Shown in pieces: positions 53,020-62,643 of a stretch of 64,000 nt of DNA (the stretch's first letter is position 1; every line of letters starts with the position of its first letter). The position numbers and the translations under genes are program-made. A model generated the notes under the pieces. The model searched no databases, was not told the origin of the DNA, and saw nothing but the letters and a program-made list of their open reading frames with translations. Origin of the DNA: JAHEZL01 sp964406465 (GTDB lineage: Bacteria > Bacteroidota > Bacteroidia > Flavobacteriales_C > GCA-002722245). Location of the stretch: contig CAYORT010000016.1 of the NCBI GenBank assembly GCA_964406465.1, positions 7,178 to 71,177 on the forward strand, given 5' to 3'.

Positions 53020-55548
53020 CTAAAACTTGGCTATCACCCTAAAGTTCAATAATCTTCCTGTTAAGTAATTCGGCACCGCGTACTGCGTATTTGAAACATC
53101 TTTAATCCAGAAATAACTTACTGTATTTTGAATATCTAATAGATTGAAGACTTCTAAACGAAACAATAAATTATCGCAATGTCGCAATAAGCTACTTGGC
53201 TTTATAGGCAACAGTTTTTTTCCTTTTCTCAACTGATTGTCTTGAATCATTTCATAAGAAAATCCTATGTCAACTCTTCTGTAATCAGGAATTCTAAAAG
53301 CGTTTCTAAATTGCACTGAGTTGGGCTGACTAAAAGGGTAGCCAGTTCCGTAGCTTAAGTTTAAATGTAATTTGAGCGCAGGGAACTTAGGCATTTCATC
53401 TTGAAAAAATAGATTAACCGTTACACGTTGATCGGTTGGACGATATACATAACCCGGATTCACCACCACACTGTCCTTAACAACGTTGCTTGTCGCATAA
53501 CCGGTGGTGATTTCTTCACCGTTGGCATTAAATCTTCTGTAATAATAATCGTTGTCTAAATTTTCTTTGGCAACCATGTAAGTCACACTTAGCCATGATT
53601 CCAATCCTTTAACAAACTCTCCATTTAATCTGGCCTCTATACCTGTGGCATAACCTCTCGCCTCATTTTTACCATAATATGTTACTTGCACCTGATCTAC
53701 ATTATAGGGCACCAAGTTGTACATGTCTTTGTAATACGCTTCAGTTGCCAATTTGAACGGACGTTTCCACATATAAAACATCATGTTCATGGCAGCTCCA
53801 TATTGTATTGATGTTTGTGCCATTACATCTGTTTGAATTTGAAACTGAAGGTTTCTTAATTCTTTGTATAAAGGTGGTTGTTGGTAAACTCCTACGTAGG
53901 CACGGTAAGAAAATCGCAGCGAATCGTTGGCCTTGTTAGAAGGAACGAAGTTAATGCTAACTCTCGGACTCACCACCAGTTGCTTGTTGTAATCCCAGTA
54001 GCTTGCTCTAACTCCAGCAAAAACCGATAAATCTCTTCCAATGGTTCTGTTCTCAATGATAGTCCAGTTGCGTTGAACAAAAGCACTGTATCTGTTGGTT
54101 TGAAGTGAATTTTTAGCCTGAATCAAAACAGGAAACACAATGCTGTTTTCTGCCTGCGGAAGCGAATATCCAGCAGAATCGAGGTATTGCCATTCTTTGT
54201 AGCTGGCATCTACCATTTCCATTTGATATTTGACTGAGAAGAGTAGAGATCCGTTGCCAAATTTGTACTCGTTAAAATTTTCGATGTTAGCTATAGTCGA
54301 ATTTAGTCTACTTCTGGTGTGATTTAAAAAGCCGCCAGCTCCCAAGTTGAAAGCAACCTTTCCAAAGTCGGTACTTCCTAAATCGGTTTCCAATTGATTT
54401 AATGCATATTGTCCGTAAATGTCGAATGATACCTGTTCGTAAGAGTTGAAGGCCGAAAGGGTGAATCGTGATTTTAGCCTGTGATTTGGTTTGTAATCGG
54501 CCGAAAATGCTGCAAAATAACTCTCGAAAATATCTCTTTCCTTTCCCTCAAAATACACTTTCATTTCGAAAGCATTGTTGATTCCTCCAAAGCGCGTGGT
54601 TCTGTTTTCGGGAATTGATATGAATTGATTGTAGGCTACATTTCCTAAAAATGAGATATTCCATTTTTCACCAAGTGGATAAGTGAGGTAACTTTGAAAA
54701 TCAACAAACATTGGTTTGTAGTCTCCTTTGGTATCGGTGGTGTTTAATAAATAAGCATTCGATTTTTGGCGTATTCCCAAAAGATAAGTTCCTTTTTTAT
54801 TTAATAATCCCTCGGTGTGCGCTCTAAATCCAAGCAAACTAAGATTAAGTGAACTCGCGGCGGAGTCGGGACGCTTATAGGTGATATCTAATACACTCGA
54901 CATCTTATCGCCAAAACGCGCTTCGAAGCCCCCAGCATAAAAGTTAATGTTGTCAACCATATCTCCATTCACAAAGCTTAATCCTTCTTGCTCACCGGCG
55001 CGCACTAACATCGGACGAAATATTTCTATACCATTTACATAAATCAAATTTTCATCGAAGTTACCTCCTCGAACAGAATACTGACTACTCAACTCATTGT
55101 TGCTGCTCACCCCAGGAAGCGTTTTAATGATATCGGTAGCATCACCTCCGGCAGATGGCAAATTGTTTAAATGCTTGTTGTTTACTTTGATGCCGCCCGA
55201 CTTATTTCGATTTCCCTCAATCGTAATGACGTTGGTGCTCGAAATCTTGTTTTCTAAAGTTACAGTGATTTTTGTTCTTTCGTTGGCTTTAAGTTTTATT
55301 GATTGCGGACTAAAAGCCACGTGCGAAAACTCAAGTGTTATTGTTTTGTTGGCTGGAATAAAGAAACTAAAATTGCCCGAATCATTAGCCATATGCGTTT
55401 CTCGTGTTTCTAAAACATAAATGCTTACATTGGCTATTTTATGTTGCAATGAATCAAGCGCAGCGCCATACACCTCAACTTTGTTTTGGGCTTGCAGTGC
55501 GGCACAGAACAGGAGGAAAGTGATGATATGGGCAACTTTACTTTTCAA
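53020..55548 (-). CDS. TonB-dependent receptor
   Basis: The 842-residue protein has a signal peptide (about 1-20), a carboxypeptidase-regulatory-like domain (about 22-105), a plug domain with LKTLPGVSSNNELSSQYSVRGGNFDENLIYVNG (about 142-174), and a 22-strand-type barrel to the C-terminal F. It imports a substrate across the outer membrane using TonB energy; no SusD-like partner lies beside it, so glycan uptake is not implied. It overlaps the CarboxypepD_reg gene upstream by 11 bases. Confidence 0.93.
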   Translation of the reverse strand: MKSKVAHIITFLLFCAALQAQNKVEVYGAALDSLQHKIANVSIYVLETRETHMANDSGNFSFFIPANKTITLEFSHVAFSPQSIKLKANERTKITVTLENKISSTNVITIEGNRNKSGGIKVNNKHLNNLPSAGGDATDIIKTLPGVSSNNELSSQYSVRGGNFDENLIYVNGIEIFRPMLVRAGEQEGLSFVNGDMVDNINFYAGGFEARFGDKMSSVLDITYKRPDSAASSLNLSLLGFRAHTEGLLNKKGTYLLGIRQKSNAYLLNTTDTKGDYKPMFVDFQSYLTYPLGEKWNISFLGNVAYNQFISIPENRTTRFGGINNAFEMKVYFEGKERDIFESYFAAFSADYKPNHRLKSRFTLSAFNSYEQVSFDIYGQYALNQLETDLGSTDFGKVAFNLGAGGFLNHTRSRLNSTIANIENFNEYKFGNGSLLFSVKYQMEMVDASYKEWQYLDSAGYSLPQAENSIVFPVLIQAKNSLQTNRYSAFVQRNWTIIENRTIGRDLSVFAGVRASYWDYNKQLVVSPRVSINFVPSNKANDSLRFSYRAYVGVYQQPPLYKELRNLQFQIQTDVMAQTSIQYGAAMNMMFYMWKRPFKLATEAYYKDMYNLVPYNVDQVQVTYYGKNEARGYATGIEARLNGEFVKGLESWLSVTYMVAKENLDNDYYYRRFNANGEEITTGYATSNVVKDSVVVNPGYVYRPTDQRVTVNLFFQDEMPKFPALKLHLNLSYGTGYPFSQPNSVQFRNAFRIPDYRRVDIGFSYEMIQDNQLRKGKKLLPIKPSSLLRHCDNLLFRLEVFNLLDIQNTVSYFWIKDVSNTQYAVPNYLTGRLLNFRVIAKF

Positions 55549-56170
55549 TTTTTAATTCACCATTTTTCCAGGCTTGAAGAAATTTTGCCCAAGCTATTGG
55601 GTTAAGTAAGTTGTTTGGTGGAATTTGACCAGTGTAGTACAATTGGTTTTTGGTTTGATTTTGTTGCCATTTTTGGTTGAGACTCGCATCTGCTCGGTAT
55701 TCTGAATTGTTGGTCTCAATTCGATCGAGATTACGTTTTGCATTTTCCAAATCGCCTTCGGGGATTGACTGATTTTCAAACGCATATTTAAATTGCTGAT
55801 AAGATGGCCATTTCGAGATAGTGATGGTAGGCATTACCAGAGTATCTCTTTTCATCATTTGAATTAATGAATAAGAATTTTGAGTAAGGGTATCAGGTAA
55901 ATAATATGTTTCTGAAGTGAATCCAATACATGAAAATTTCAAAGTGTCACCAGCTGTAATAACCAAAGAGAAATATCCTGATGCATCGGCCATGGTTCCT
56001 CTATTTGTACCAGAAATGAGTATACTGGTATATGAAACTCCTCTTAGGCTATCATTAGATATTACTATTCCCGTGAGCTGAACTACTTTTTTCTTTTTAG
56101 CAGTTTGGGCAAAGGAACAAACAGAAAAAAGTAAAAAAGTGAAGAGTAGGTATGTTAACTTTTTATGCAT
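55538..56170 (-). CDS. CarboxypepD_reg-like secreted protein
   Basis: The 210-residue protein has a signal peptide (about 1-21) and one carboxypeptidase-regulatory-like domain (about 30-115: LTGIVISNDSLRGVSYTSILISGTNRGTMADASGYFSL). Residues 115-210 form a helical tail with QQFKYAFENQSIP. Without a barrel it cannot be a receptor by itself. It overlaps the TonB-dependent receptor start by 11 bases, so the two are co-transcribed and may act together. Confidence 0.85.
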   Translation of the reverse strand: MHKKLTYLLFTFLLFSVCSFAQTAKKKKVVQLTGIVISNDSLRGVSYTSILISGTNRGTMADASGYFSLVITAGDTLKFSCIGFTSETYYLPDTLTQNSYSLIQMMKRDTLVMPTITISKWPSYQQFKYAFENQSIPEGDLENAKRNLDRIETNNSEYRADASLNQKWQQNQTKNQLYYTGQIPPNNLLNPIAWAKFLQAWKNGELKIEK

Positions 56171-56197
56171 TTCGTAAAGCTAACAAAAACGGCGGTA

Positions 56198-57967
56198 CTA
56201 TTTATTTATTGTAAGGATTAATTCGCGCTTGTTGAGGTTGTTGTCGATGGCTACAATTCTAACTAAATGCGGACCAATTTCAATGTCTTTAGGGATTTGC
56301 ATAGAAATGATTTTGTTTTTCGCATCGTATTCTAATAGAGTCCAATTGTTATCGAAATAACCATCAAAACGAGCAATTTTTGATTGCCAATCTTCTACAG
56401 AAAATCTCAGTTCTTTCATTTCTCCAATAGTTTGGTTGTTTTTAACATTTTGCGGAACAATGAAAGGAGGAAGAGTGTCAATGCATAAGCAATATCGTCC
56501 GAAACTTCTTATTTCACCAAACACTGAATCATTATGAATATCGGCAGTTTTATATTGAATGATTTTGTCGTTGCCATCAAGCAAGCCAATGGTGAATTTA
56601 TCTCTATAGCAATAAAGAGAAGTGTCAATTGCAAAACAAATTTGTGCTCCGTTTTGAAGAGGAGTAGCATCATGGCAAACAGTATGTGTGCTTGACAAGC
56701 ATTTTCCAACCTTAGGACCTTTTTTATATTTTAATTTCACGTCGTTATAAACAGAATACGCAGGTAATTTGAAGGTGAAATTACTATCATTAAAATGAAA
56801 ATCTTTGTTGTGCAAAATATAAGGTACGGTATCATTTCTCTTGCTAAGAGTATAGTTGGTTTTTGGCCCCATAACTATCGGTAGAGTAACACTAGCTTTG
56901 TTTCCGTGAATGTCGAAAACATCTAATTTAACATGATGAACCAGGGTGTCGTTAATGGTCATTCTACCTCTGTTTACAACAGTGTCGTTAATAGATTTCA
57001 AATAATTTTGATCAAGAAAACACTTTTCAATCCATCGTTTTTGCTCTCTTTTGTAGGTGTAATCGGTGTGGCTATTGATATATCTCCATTTGGTATGCTC
57101 AATTTCATCCAATGAGTGGCTGTAAATTAGTTTGTCGTCTAGGTACAAGCAAGTTTTATAAACGCCAAAAGTGTTAGCCCTTCCAGTAAATTTGTCGGTT
57201 GCAAAATAACCTAAGCCAAATGCTCCATAAACCTTAATGGTGTCTTTATACTTCACAGAATCGATTTCGGTAAAAAACTGAACGCTGCCATTTACTTTAG
57301 GAGTATGAAGATATACAGGAGTTTTTCCTTTGTTAACAGCTGATGTATCTGATAAAGGGTAAATTCTAATGCCTTTAATCACTGGAGGAATATTGTCGAT
57401 AACCCCCCAATTGAAGAAAAGAGGATTAATTTCTGTGGTTCCTCTATGAACTTCTAAATGAAGATGTGGTGTTGGACTATGACCTGTTGTTCCAGAGTAC
57501 GCCACAAATTGTTTTTTCTTTACCGGGAAATCGATTGGATCAAAATAAACATCATTTTTATTTTCTTGCAAAATGATTCTTTTAGCCTTCAGTGCTGAAT
57601 CTACTTTTGGAGCAAAGCCATCTAAATGGCAATAAACAGTAGTGAGTCCGTTTGGATGTGTAATATATAACGTTTTTCCGTAGCCGTAAGCCGAATTCAT
57701 GGAAATTCTAGAAACATAACCCTCGGCACAAGCATAAATTCTTTTACCTATTTGTCCGTCGGTTGACACATCGATACCTCCATGAAAGTGGTTAGGACGC
57801 AATTCACCGAAGTTACCGGCGAGTTTCACCGGACCATCTACTGGTGAAACGAAATAGTTTCTATCGTAAGGGAAAGCAGAAGTGTCTTTTAGCAACACTT
57901 GTCCAAAAGCTGAATAGCCCAGGAAAATGTAAAAAAGTAATAGTTGGATTGTTTTCATTTCTTTCAC
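56198..57967 (-). CDS. M23 family peptidase
   Basis: The 589-residue protein has a signal peptide (about 1-21) and an M23 (LytM-like) endopeptidase domain (about 40-180): H62 and D66 in FHGGID, H168/H170 in HLHLEV, so the zinc site is complete. The long C-terminal part (200-589) is beta-rich and unassigned. Such enzymes cut peptidoglycan cross-bridges or release wall proteins. It is 27 bases upstream of the CarboxypepD_reg gene. A G6 run in NWGV is intact. Confidence 0.9.
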   Translation of the reverse strand: MKEMKTIQLLLFYIFLGYSAFGQVLLKDTSAFPYDRNYFVSPVDGPVKLAGNFGELRPNHFHGGIDVSTDGQIGKRIYACAEGYVSRISMNSAYGYGKTLYITHPNGLTTVYCHLDGFAPKVDSALKAKRIILQENKNDVYFDPIDFPVKKKQFVAYSGTTGHSPTPHLHLEVHRGTTEINPLFFNWGVIDNIPPVIKGIRIYPLSDTSAVNKGKTPVYLHTPKVNGSVQFFTEIDSVKYKDTIKVYGAFGLGYFATDKFTGRANTFGVYKTCLYLDDKLIYSHSLDEIEHTKWRYINSHTDYTYKREQKRWIEKCFLDQNYLKSINDTVVNRGRMTINDTLVHHVKLDVFDIHGNKASVTLPIVMGPKTNYTLSKRNDTVPYILHNKDFHFNDSNFTFKLPAYSVYNDVKLKYKKGPKVGKCLSSTHTVCHDATPLQNGAQICFAIDTSLYCYRDKFTIGLLDGNDKIIQYKTADIHNDSVFGEIRSFGRYCLCIDTLPPFIVPQNVKNNQTIGEMKELRFSVEDWQSKIARFDGYFDNNWTLLEYDAKNKIISMQIPKDIEIGPHLVRIVAIDNNLNKRELILTINK

Positions 57968-58096
57968 AGTTTCAAAAGTAGTGTACTATAACAGACGAGG
58001 GGTTTTTACTTTGAAATAATATCAACACGAGGTTGTTTAATTTCAAATTTCACACCAAGTGAGCGAGCTTGGGTTAGCTTTTCACTTAAATAATCG

Positions 58097-58104
58097 TATC
58101 TTTG
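58097..58104 (+). promoter_or_regulatory. -7 box of DeaD-like helicase gene
   Basis: TATCTTTG is a perfect -7 box; the start would be about 20 bases upstream of the TTG start. A TTG lies at 58069-58071, 25 bases upstream, longer than the consensus spacing. Confidence 0.45.
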
Positions 58105-58127
58105 CGCCTCATTTTAAATAATATACA

Positions 58128-59954
58128 TTGACAAATTTTACAGAACTCGGATTATCGGCGCCCATTTTAAAGGCCTTAACAGAGATGGGTATTGAAACCC
58201 CTACACCTATTCAAGAACAAGCAATACCAATACTTATAGGAGAACCACGCAACTTTATAGGCCTTGCTCAAACTGGAACAGGTAAAACTGCCGCTTTCGG
58301 CTTACCTCTATTAGAGGTTTTGAAACCTGAATTGAGACACACACAAGCCTTGATTTTGGCGCCTACACGTGAATTAGGACAACAAATTGCACAGCAAATT
58401 CAGTTGTTTGCTAAGTACACAAGCACTATTAGAATCGTTGTTGTTTACGGTGGAGCATCTATCGTAGAACAAATGCGCGCTTTAAAAAACACGCCGCACA
58501 TCATCATCGCAACACCAGGTAGGTTGATGGATTTGATGAACAGAAAAGCATTGTCTATCACAAACATTAGTCACGTTATTTTAGATGAGGCAGACGAAAT
58601 GTTGAACATGGGCTTTAAAGAGGATATCGATGAGATTTTGTCGCATACTCCAGAAGATAAAGTTACCTGGTTGTTTTCGGCTACAATGCCTAAAGACATT
58701 AGAAGAATTGTTAGTAAATACATGCCTGAAGCTGCGGAAATCGCCGTGAATAAAGGTGGTGAGATGAACAAAAAGATCAAGCATCAATATGCTGTTGTTC
58801 GCGAATCCGACAAAACTGAAGCTTTAAAGCGTTTTATAGAGGCTACCGAAGAGATGCGAGGAATCGTGTTTTGCCGTACTAAAATCATCACACAACAATT
58901 GGCTGAAGATCTTAAGAAGCATGATATCAAGGCTGAACCTTTGCATGGCGACATGTCTCAAAGTCAGCGTGATCAAGTGATGAAAAGATTTAAGGCTGGC
59001 GGACTTCAAGTTTTAATTGCTACCGACGTAGCTGCTCGTGGTATTGATGTGAACGACTTAACGCACGTTTTCCATCATTCATTGCCAGATAGCTTTGCAT
59101 TTTATACTCACAGAAGTGGTCGTACTGCCAGAGCTGGGAAAGACGGATTGTCTATCGCCTTTGTTTCTCAAGGTGATGTAAGGAAGATTAAAATGTTGGA
59201 AAGAGAGTTGAAAGTTGCTTTCGAGAAAGTAATGATTCCAAGTGCTAGCAATATTGGGTTGATTAAGTTAACCCAATGGGCAGAGAAAGTGGTGGCAGCT
59301 AAACCAATGGCTAAAAAAATAGAAGAGATTGATTCTAGAGTTCAGGAGTTGTTTGCAGAGCTTACAAGAGAAGAATTGATTGAGAAGTTGGTGGCTCTTG
59401 AAATGAAAAAACTTTCTTTCGATAGCCGCGATTTAAACGGAACCGAAAGAAGAGACGATAGATCAAGAGGAGAAAGAAGTGAAAGAGGTTTTGAGGATAG
59501 AGATCAAGCTCGTTCAAACGGTAAAACTCGTTTCTTTATCAATATAGGTGACATGGATAGAATTGATGATAGAGAGTTGATTGAATTGGTTTCTATGCAA
59601 ACTCGTTTATCGGTTAACGATATCAATGTAGATAAGATTGAAGACAAGCATTCTTACTTTGAAATCACAGAGCAATTGGCTGAAAAGGTAATGGATGACT
59701 TTAGAGGTTTTACCTTTAGAGGTAGAGATATTCGTGTGGATAAAGCAGCTAGAGGTGGCGGCGGTGGCGGACGCAGAGTTTTTGGTGGTGGCGGTCGCGA
59801 TCGTTTCAGCAGTGCTCCTAGAGGTGGCTATGGTAGAAGAGATGGCGGAAGCAGAGATGGTGGAAGTCGTGGCGGCAGCTATGGAGGAGGTCGTCGTGAA
59901 GGTGGAAGCGGTGGAAGCGGAAGACGCGATGATAGACCAAGAAGAAGATTTTAG
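58128..59954 (+). CDS. DeaD/CsdA-like DEAD-box RNA helicase
   Basis: The 608-residue protein has Q motif, AQTGTGKT (about 47-54), APTRE, TPGR, LDEADEML, SAT and HRSGRTARAGK. Residues about 465-545 match the DbpA/CsdA RNA-binding domain (FFINIGDMDRIDDRELIELVSMQTRLSVNDINVDKIEDKHSYFEI). The last 60 residues are a glycine/arginine (RGG-like) tail. Such helicases help ribosome assembly and cold adaptation. Start is TTG at 58128. Confidence 0.93.
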   Translation: MTNFTELGLSAPILKALTEMGIETPTPIQEQAIPILIGEPRNFIGLAQTGTGKTAAFGLPLLEVLKPELRHTQALILAPTRELGQQIAQQIQLFAKYTSTIRIVVVYGGASIVEQMRALKNTPHIIIATPGRLMDLMNRKALSITNISHVILDEADEMLNMGFKEDIDEILSHTPEDKVTWLFSATMPKDIRRIVSKYMPEAAEIAVNKGGEMNKKIKHQYAVVRESDKTEALKRFIEATEEMRGIVFCRTKIITQQLAEDLKKHDIKAEPLHGDMSQSQRDQVMKRFKAGGLQVLIATDVAARGIDVNDLTHVFHHSLPDSFAFYTHRSGRTARAGKDGLSIAFVSQGDVRKIKMLERELKVAFEKVMIPSASNIGLIKLTQWAEKVVAAKPMAKKIEEIDSRVQELFAELTREELIEKLVALEMKKLSFDSRDLNGTERRDDRSRGERSERGFEDRDQARSNGKTRFFINIGDMDRIDDRELIELVSMQTRLSVNDINVDKIEDKHSYFEITEQLAEKVMDDFRGFTFRGRDIRVDKAARGGGGGGRRVFGGGGRDRFSSAPRGGYGRRDGGSRDGGSRGGSYGGGRREGGSGGSGRRDDRPRRRF

Positions 59955-59969
59955 TCGGATTCTATAAAA

Positions 59970-60005
59970 TGAAAAGCCCCTTGATGAAAATCGAGGGGCT
60001 TTTTA
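59970..60005. terminator. Terminator between helicase and ABC-F gene
   Basis: AAAAGCCCC ... GGGGCTTTTT with inner CCCCTTGAT-GAAA-ATCGAGGGG pairing, T run on plus, A run on minus. It can end both the helicase and the convergent ABC-F gene. Confidence 0.8.
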
Positions 60006-60023
60006 ATTGGTGCGAATATAAGC

Positions 60024-61637
60024 TTATGAATACATCTGTTCTCTCAAAGCTGCAACCTTTGGGTCGGCCATGTAGTCATCGTATGTCATGGGTTTATCGA
60101 TTTGCCCTTTCGGCGTAATCTCTATGATTCTATTGGCTACGGTTTGTGTGAACTCACGGTCATGTGAGGTGAACAACACGATGCCAGGGAAGTTTTTTAA
60201 AGCATTGTTGAATGCTGTAATTGATTCCATGTCGAGGTGGTTCGTAGGCTCATCTAATATTAATAGGTTGGCGCTGGTTAACATCATTCGTGAAACCATA
60301 CAACGTACTTTTTCTCCTCCCGAAAGTACATTCGATTTTTTCATTACTTCTTCACCCGAGAAAAGCATTTTTCCTAGGAATCCTCTAATGTAAACTTCGT
60401 CTTGGTCTCCTGAGTACTGACGCAACCAATCGATAAGGTTTAGTTTGCCGGTGAAATATTTAGCGTTTTCGTTAGGCAGGTAAGAAGTGGTAATGGTTTG
60501 CCCGTAAGTGCATGTTCCAGAGTCGGGTTGAGCCTCTCCAGAAAGAATTTGAAATAGGGCTGTGATTACCGGACCATCTTTACTTATGAAGGCAATTTTG
60601 TCGCCTTTGTTCACCACGAAATCGATGTTGTTTAACAGTTGTTTTTCTTCGTTTGATTTACAAAGTTTCTCAACAGTTAAAACCTGATTTCCTGATTCAC
60701 GGTTTTGTTGAAATATGATACCTGGATATCTTCTGTTTGAGGGTTTTATGTCTTCTAAAGAAATTTTATCAAGGGCCTTTTTTCTACTGGTTGCTTGTTT
60801 CGATTTCGAGGCGTTTGCGCTGAATCGGGCAACGAAATCTTGAAGCTCTTTTATTCTGTCTTCAGCCTTTTTGTTGGCCGCTGCTTTTTGGGCTAAAACC
60901 AACTGACTTGCTTGGTACCAAAAGGTGTAGTTGCCTGGGAAAAGAGTTATTTTACCAAAGTCGATATCGGCAATACTGGTACAAACAGTATCTAAGAAAC
61001 GACGGTCGTGCGATACTACAATCACTGTATTGTTGAATTCCAATAAGAAATCCTCTAACCAAGAAATGGTGTTCATATCCAAGTCGTTGGTTGGCTCATC
61101 TAGAATTAAGATGTCGGGATTACCAAATAAAGCTTGCGCCAAAAGCACCTTCACCTTGTCAGATCCTTTTAAATCTTTCATTAAAGTAGAGTGCATTTCA
61201 TCTTTGATTCCCAGTCCACTAAGTAAAATTGCTGCTTCCGATTGAGCGTTCCATCCATCCATCTCAGCGAACTCAGATTCTAGTTCTGAAGCCTTCATGC
61301 CATCCTCCTCAGAGAAGTCGGGTTTAGCATAAATAGCATCCTTCTCTTGCATGATGGTATAGAGCTTTTTGTGCCCCATGATCACTGTGTCTAGAACAGG
61401 AAACTCATCGAACTCAAAGTGATTTTGCTTTAACATCGCCAAACGTTTTCCAGGCTCTATATATATATGTCCCGAATTCGGTTCAAGGTCGCCCGACAAA
61501 ATTTTAAGGAAAGTTGACTTACCAGTTCCATTCGCCCCAATAACGCCGTAGCAGTTACCGCCGGTAAATTTTATATTCACCTCATCGAACAAAACTCTTT
61601 TGCCAAATTGCAGGGATACATTAATTGCTTCAATCAT
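60024..61637 (-). CDS. ABC-F family translation ATPase
   Basis: The 537-residue protein has two ABC domains and no membrane part, so it acts on the ribosome. Domain 1 Walker A GANGTGKS (34-41), degenerate signature LKGSD (156-160), Walker B ILILDE (176-181); domain 2 signature LSGGE near 435 and LILDEPTNHLDM. The linker between them (about 240-310) is basic. It resembles the YbiT/Uup-type group rather than antibiotic-resistance ABC-F proteins. Function is inferred from the family. Confidence 0.92.
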   Translation of the reverse strand: MIEAINVSLQFGKRVLFDEVNIKFTGGNCYGVIGANGTGKSTFLKILSGDLEPNSGHIYIEPGKRLAMLKQNHFEFDEFPVLDTVIMGHKKLYTIMQEKDAIYAKPDFSEEDGMKASELESEFAEMDGWNAQSEAAILLSGLGIKDEMHSTLMKDLKGSDKVKVLLAQALFGNPDILILDEPTNDLDMNTISWLEDFLLEFNNTVIVVSHDRRFLDTVCTSIADIDFGKITLFPGNYTFWYQASQLVLAQKAAANKKAEDRIKELQDFVARFSANASKSKQATSRKKALDKISLEDIKPSNRRYPGIIFQQNRESGNQVLTVEKLCKSNEEKQLLNNIDFVVNKGDKIAFISKDGPVITALFQILSGEAQPDSGTCTYGQTITTSYLPNENAKYFTGKLNLIDWLRQYSGDQDEVYIRGFLGKMLFSGEEVMKKSNVLSGGEKVRCMVSRMMLTSANLLILDEPTNHLDMESITAFNNALKNFPGIVLFTSHDREFTQTVANRIIEITPKGQIDKPMTYDDYMADPKVAALREQMYS

Positions 61638-61755
61638 CTTTTATTTATTTGAGGGTGCGAAATTAGCTTTTCTTTTTGACTTTTTTCTTGCTTCAGGCAA
61701 CCCAATAGTTTTATATTCGTCTTTCGACTACAAAACCCTTAATGTTTAATTATTT

Positions 61756-62541
61756 ATGAAATCATTTTTAACTCGTCAAACAAAAAGAATCGCTGTGATG
61801 GCGTTAGCTATTGGTTTAATGGCTACTTCATGTAATAAGGATAAAGATGCTCCGGCATTACCTGCAGCAACTTCGATGGAATATAATTCAGCTTCGTTTA
61901 CTGGAAGCAACAAAACCGATGGTATCGCCTTTGGGTTTGTTACTTTAGGAATGACCTATTGGAATACTGTAATTGCTTTAAATATTGCTGTTCCTGTGGC
62001 TTCTTTTAAGGAGGCTTTCAACCACAAGCCAGTATACAACAACAAAAACAAAGATTATGTTTGGTCATATGATGTTGTAGTTTCGGGTATTACTTACACT
62101 GCTAACTTACATGGTAAAATTGATGGCAGCACTGTTTATTGGAAAATGCTTGTTTCTCAAAAAGGTGGCTTCCAAGATTACGAGTGGTACACTGGTACAT
62201 CTAATTTAGATGGAACTGCAGGTCAATGGAAATTGAATAAAGGTGCAATCTCTGGTGTTGTAAACTATTTAACAATCGACTGGACTAACAATGGTGACGG
62301 AACGCATTCTACTAAATTTACTGTATCTGATGCGAACGATGCTAACTATGGCAACTACATCAAATACTATATAGATAAAGATGTTGAATTCCAAGGACAC
62401 TATCACATTTATGATAATGTTAAGAAAGAATTGACTCAGATTAATTGGAATACGACTGATATTCACGGTCATGTAATTGGAGCTGATTTGAAAAAATACT
62501 GCTGGGACTCTGCAACAAATGATATTGTTTGTCCGAACTAA
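61756..62541 (+). CDS. Predicted lipoprotein of unknown function
   Basis: The 261-residue protein has a lipoprotein signal with lipobox ATSC (C26) followed by NKDKD. The mature part is beta-rich with WNTV, YDVVVSG, YEWYTG and WKLNKGA strands, without known motifs. It is flanked by a terminator. A porP/sprF gene follows. Confidence 0.7.
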   Translation: MKSFLTRQTKRIAVMALAIGLMATSCNKDKDAPALPAATSMEYNSASFTGSNKTDGIAFGFVTLGMTYWNTVIALNIAVPVASFKEAFNHKPVYNNKNKDYVWSYDVVVSGITYTANLHGKIDGSTVYWKMLVSQKGGFQDYEWYTGTSNLDGTAGQWKLNKGAISGVVNYLTIDWTNNGDGTHSTKFTVSDANDANYGNYIKYYIDKDVEFQGHYHIYDNVKKELTQINWNTTDIHGHVIGADLKKYCWDSATNDIVCPN

Positions 62542-62559
62542 TCAATAATTTCAATAATG

Positions 62560-62595
62560 AAAACCCCGAAGAGTAATCTTCGGGGTTTTGTTTTT
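62560..62595 (+). terminator. Terminator after lipoprotein gene
   Basis: AAAACCCCGAAGA / TCTTCGGGGTTTT (13 pairs, GTAA loop) with a T run on the plus strand. Confidence 0.85.
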
Positions 62596-62643
62596 AAATT
62601 AAATAGGAAAATAGCCGCAGGTAATTTATTTTTAGAAAACGAA

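Noticed and set aside
58000..58120. Minus-strand open frame of about 34 codons ending QPRVDIISK upstream of the DeaD-like helicase
   Set aside because: It reads like the tail of a protein, but it has no start codon and lies in the promoter region; a chance frame or an old remnant cannot be separated by eye.
59695..59967. Acidic alanine/valine-rich plus-strand frame at the end of the DeaD-like helicase
   Set aside because: An out-of-frame reading of the RGG tail; composition is an artefact of glycine codons.
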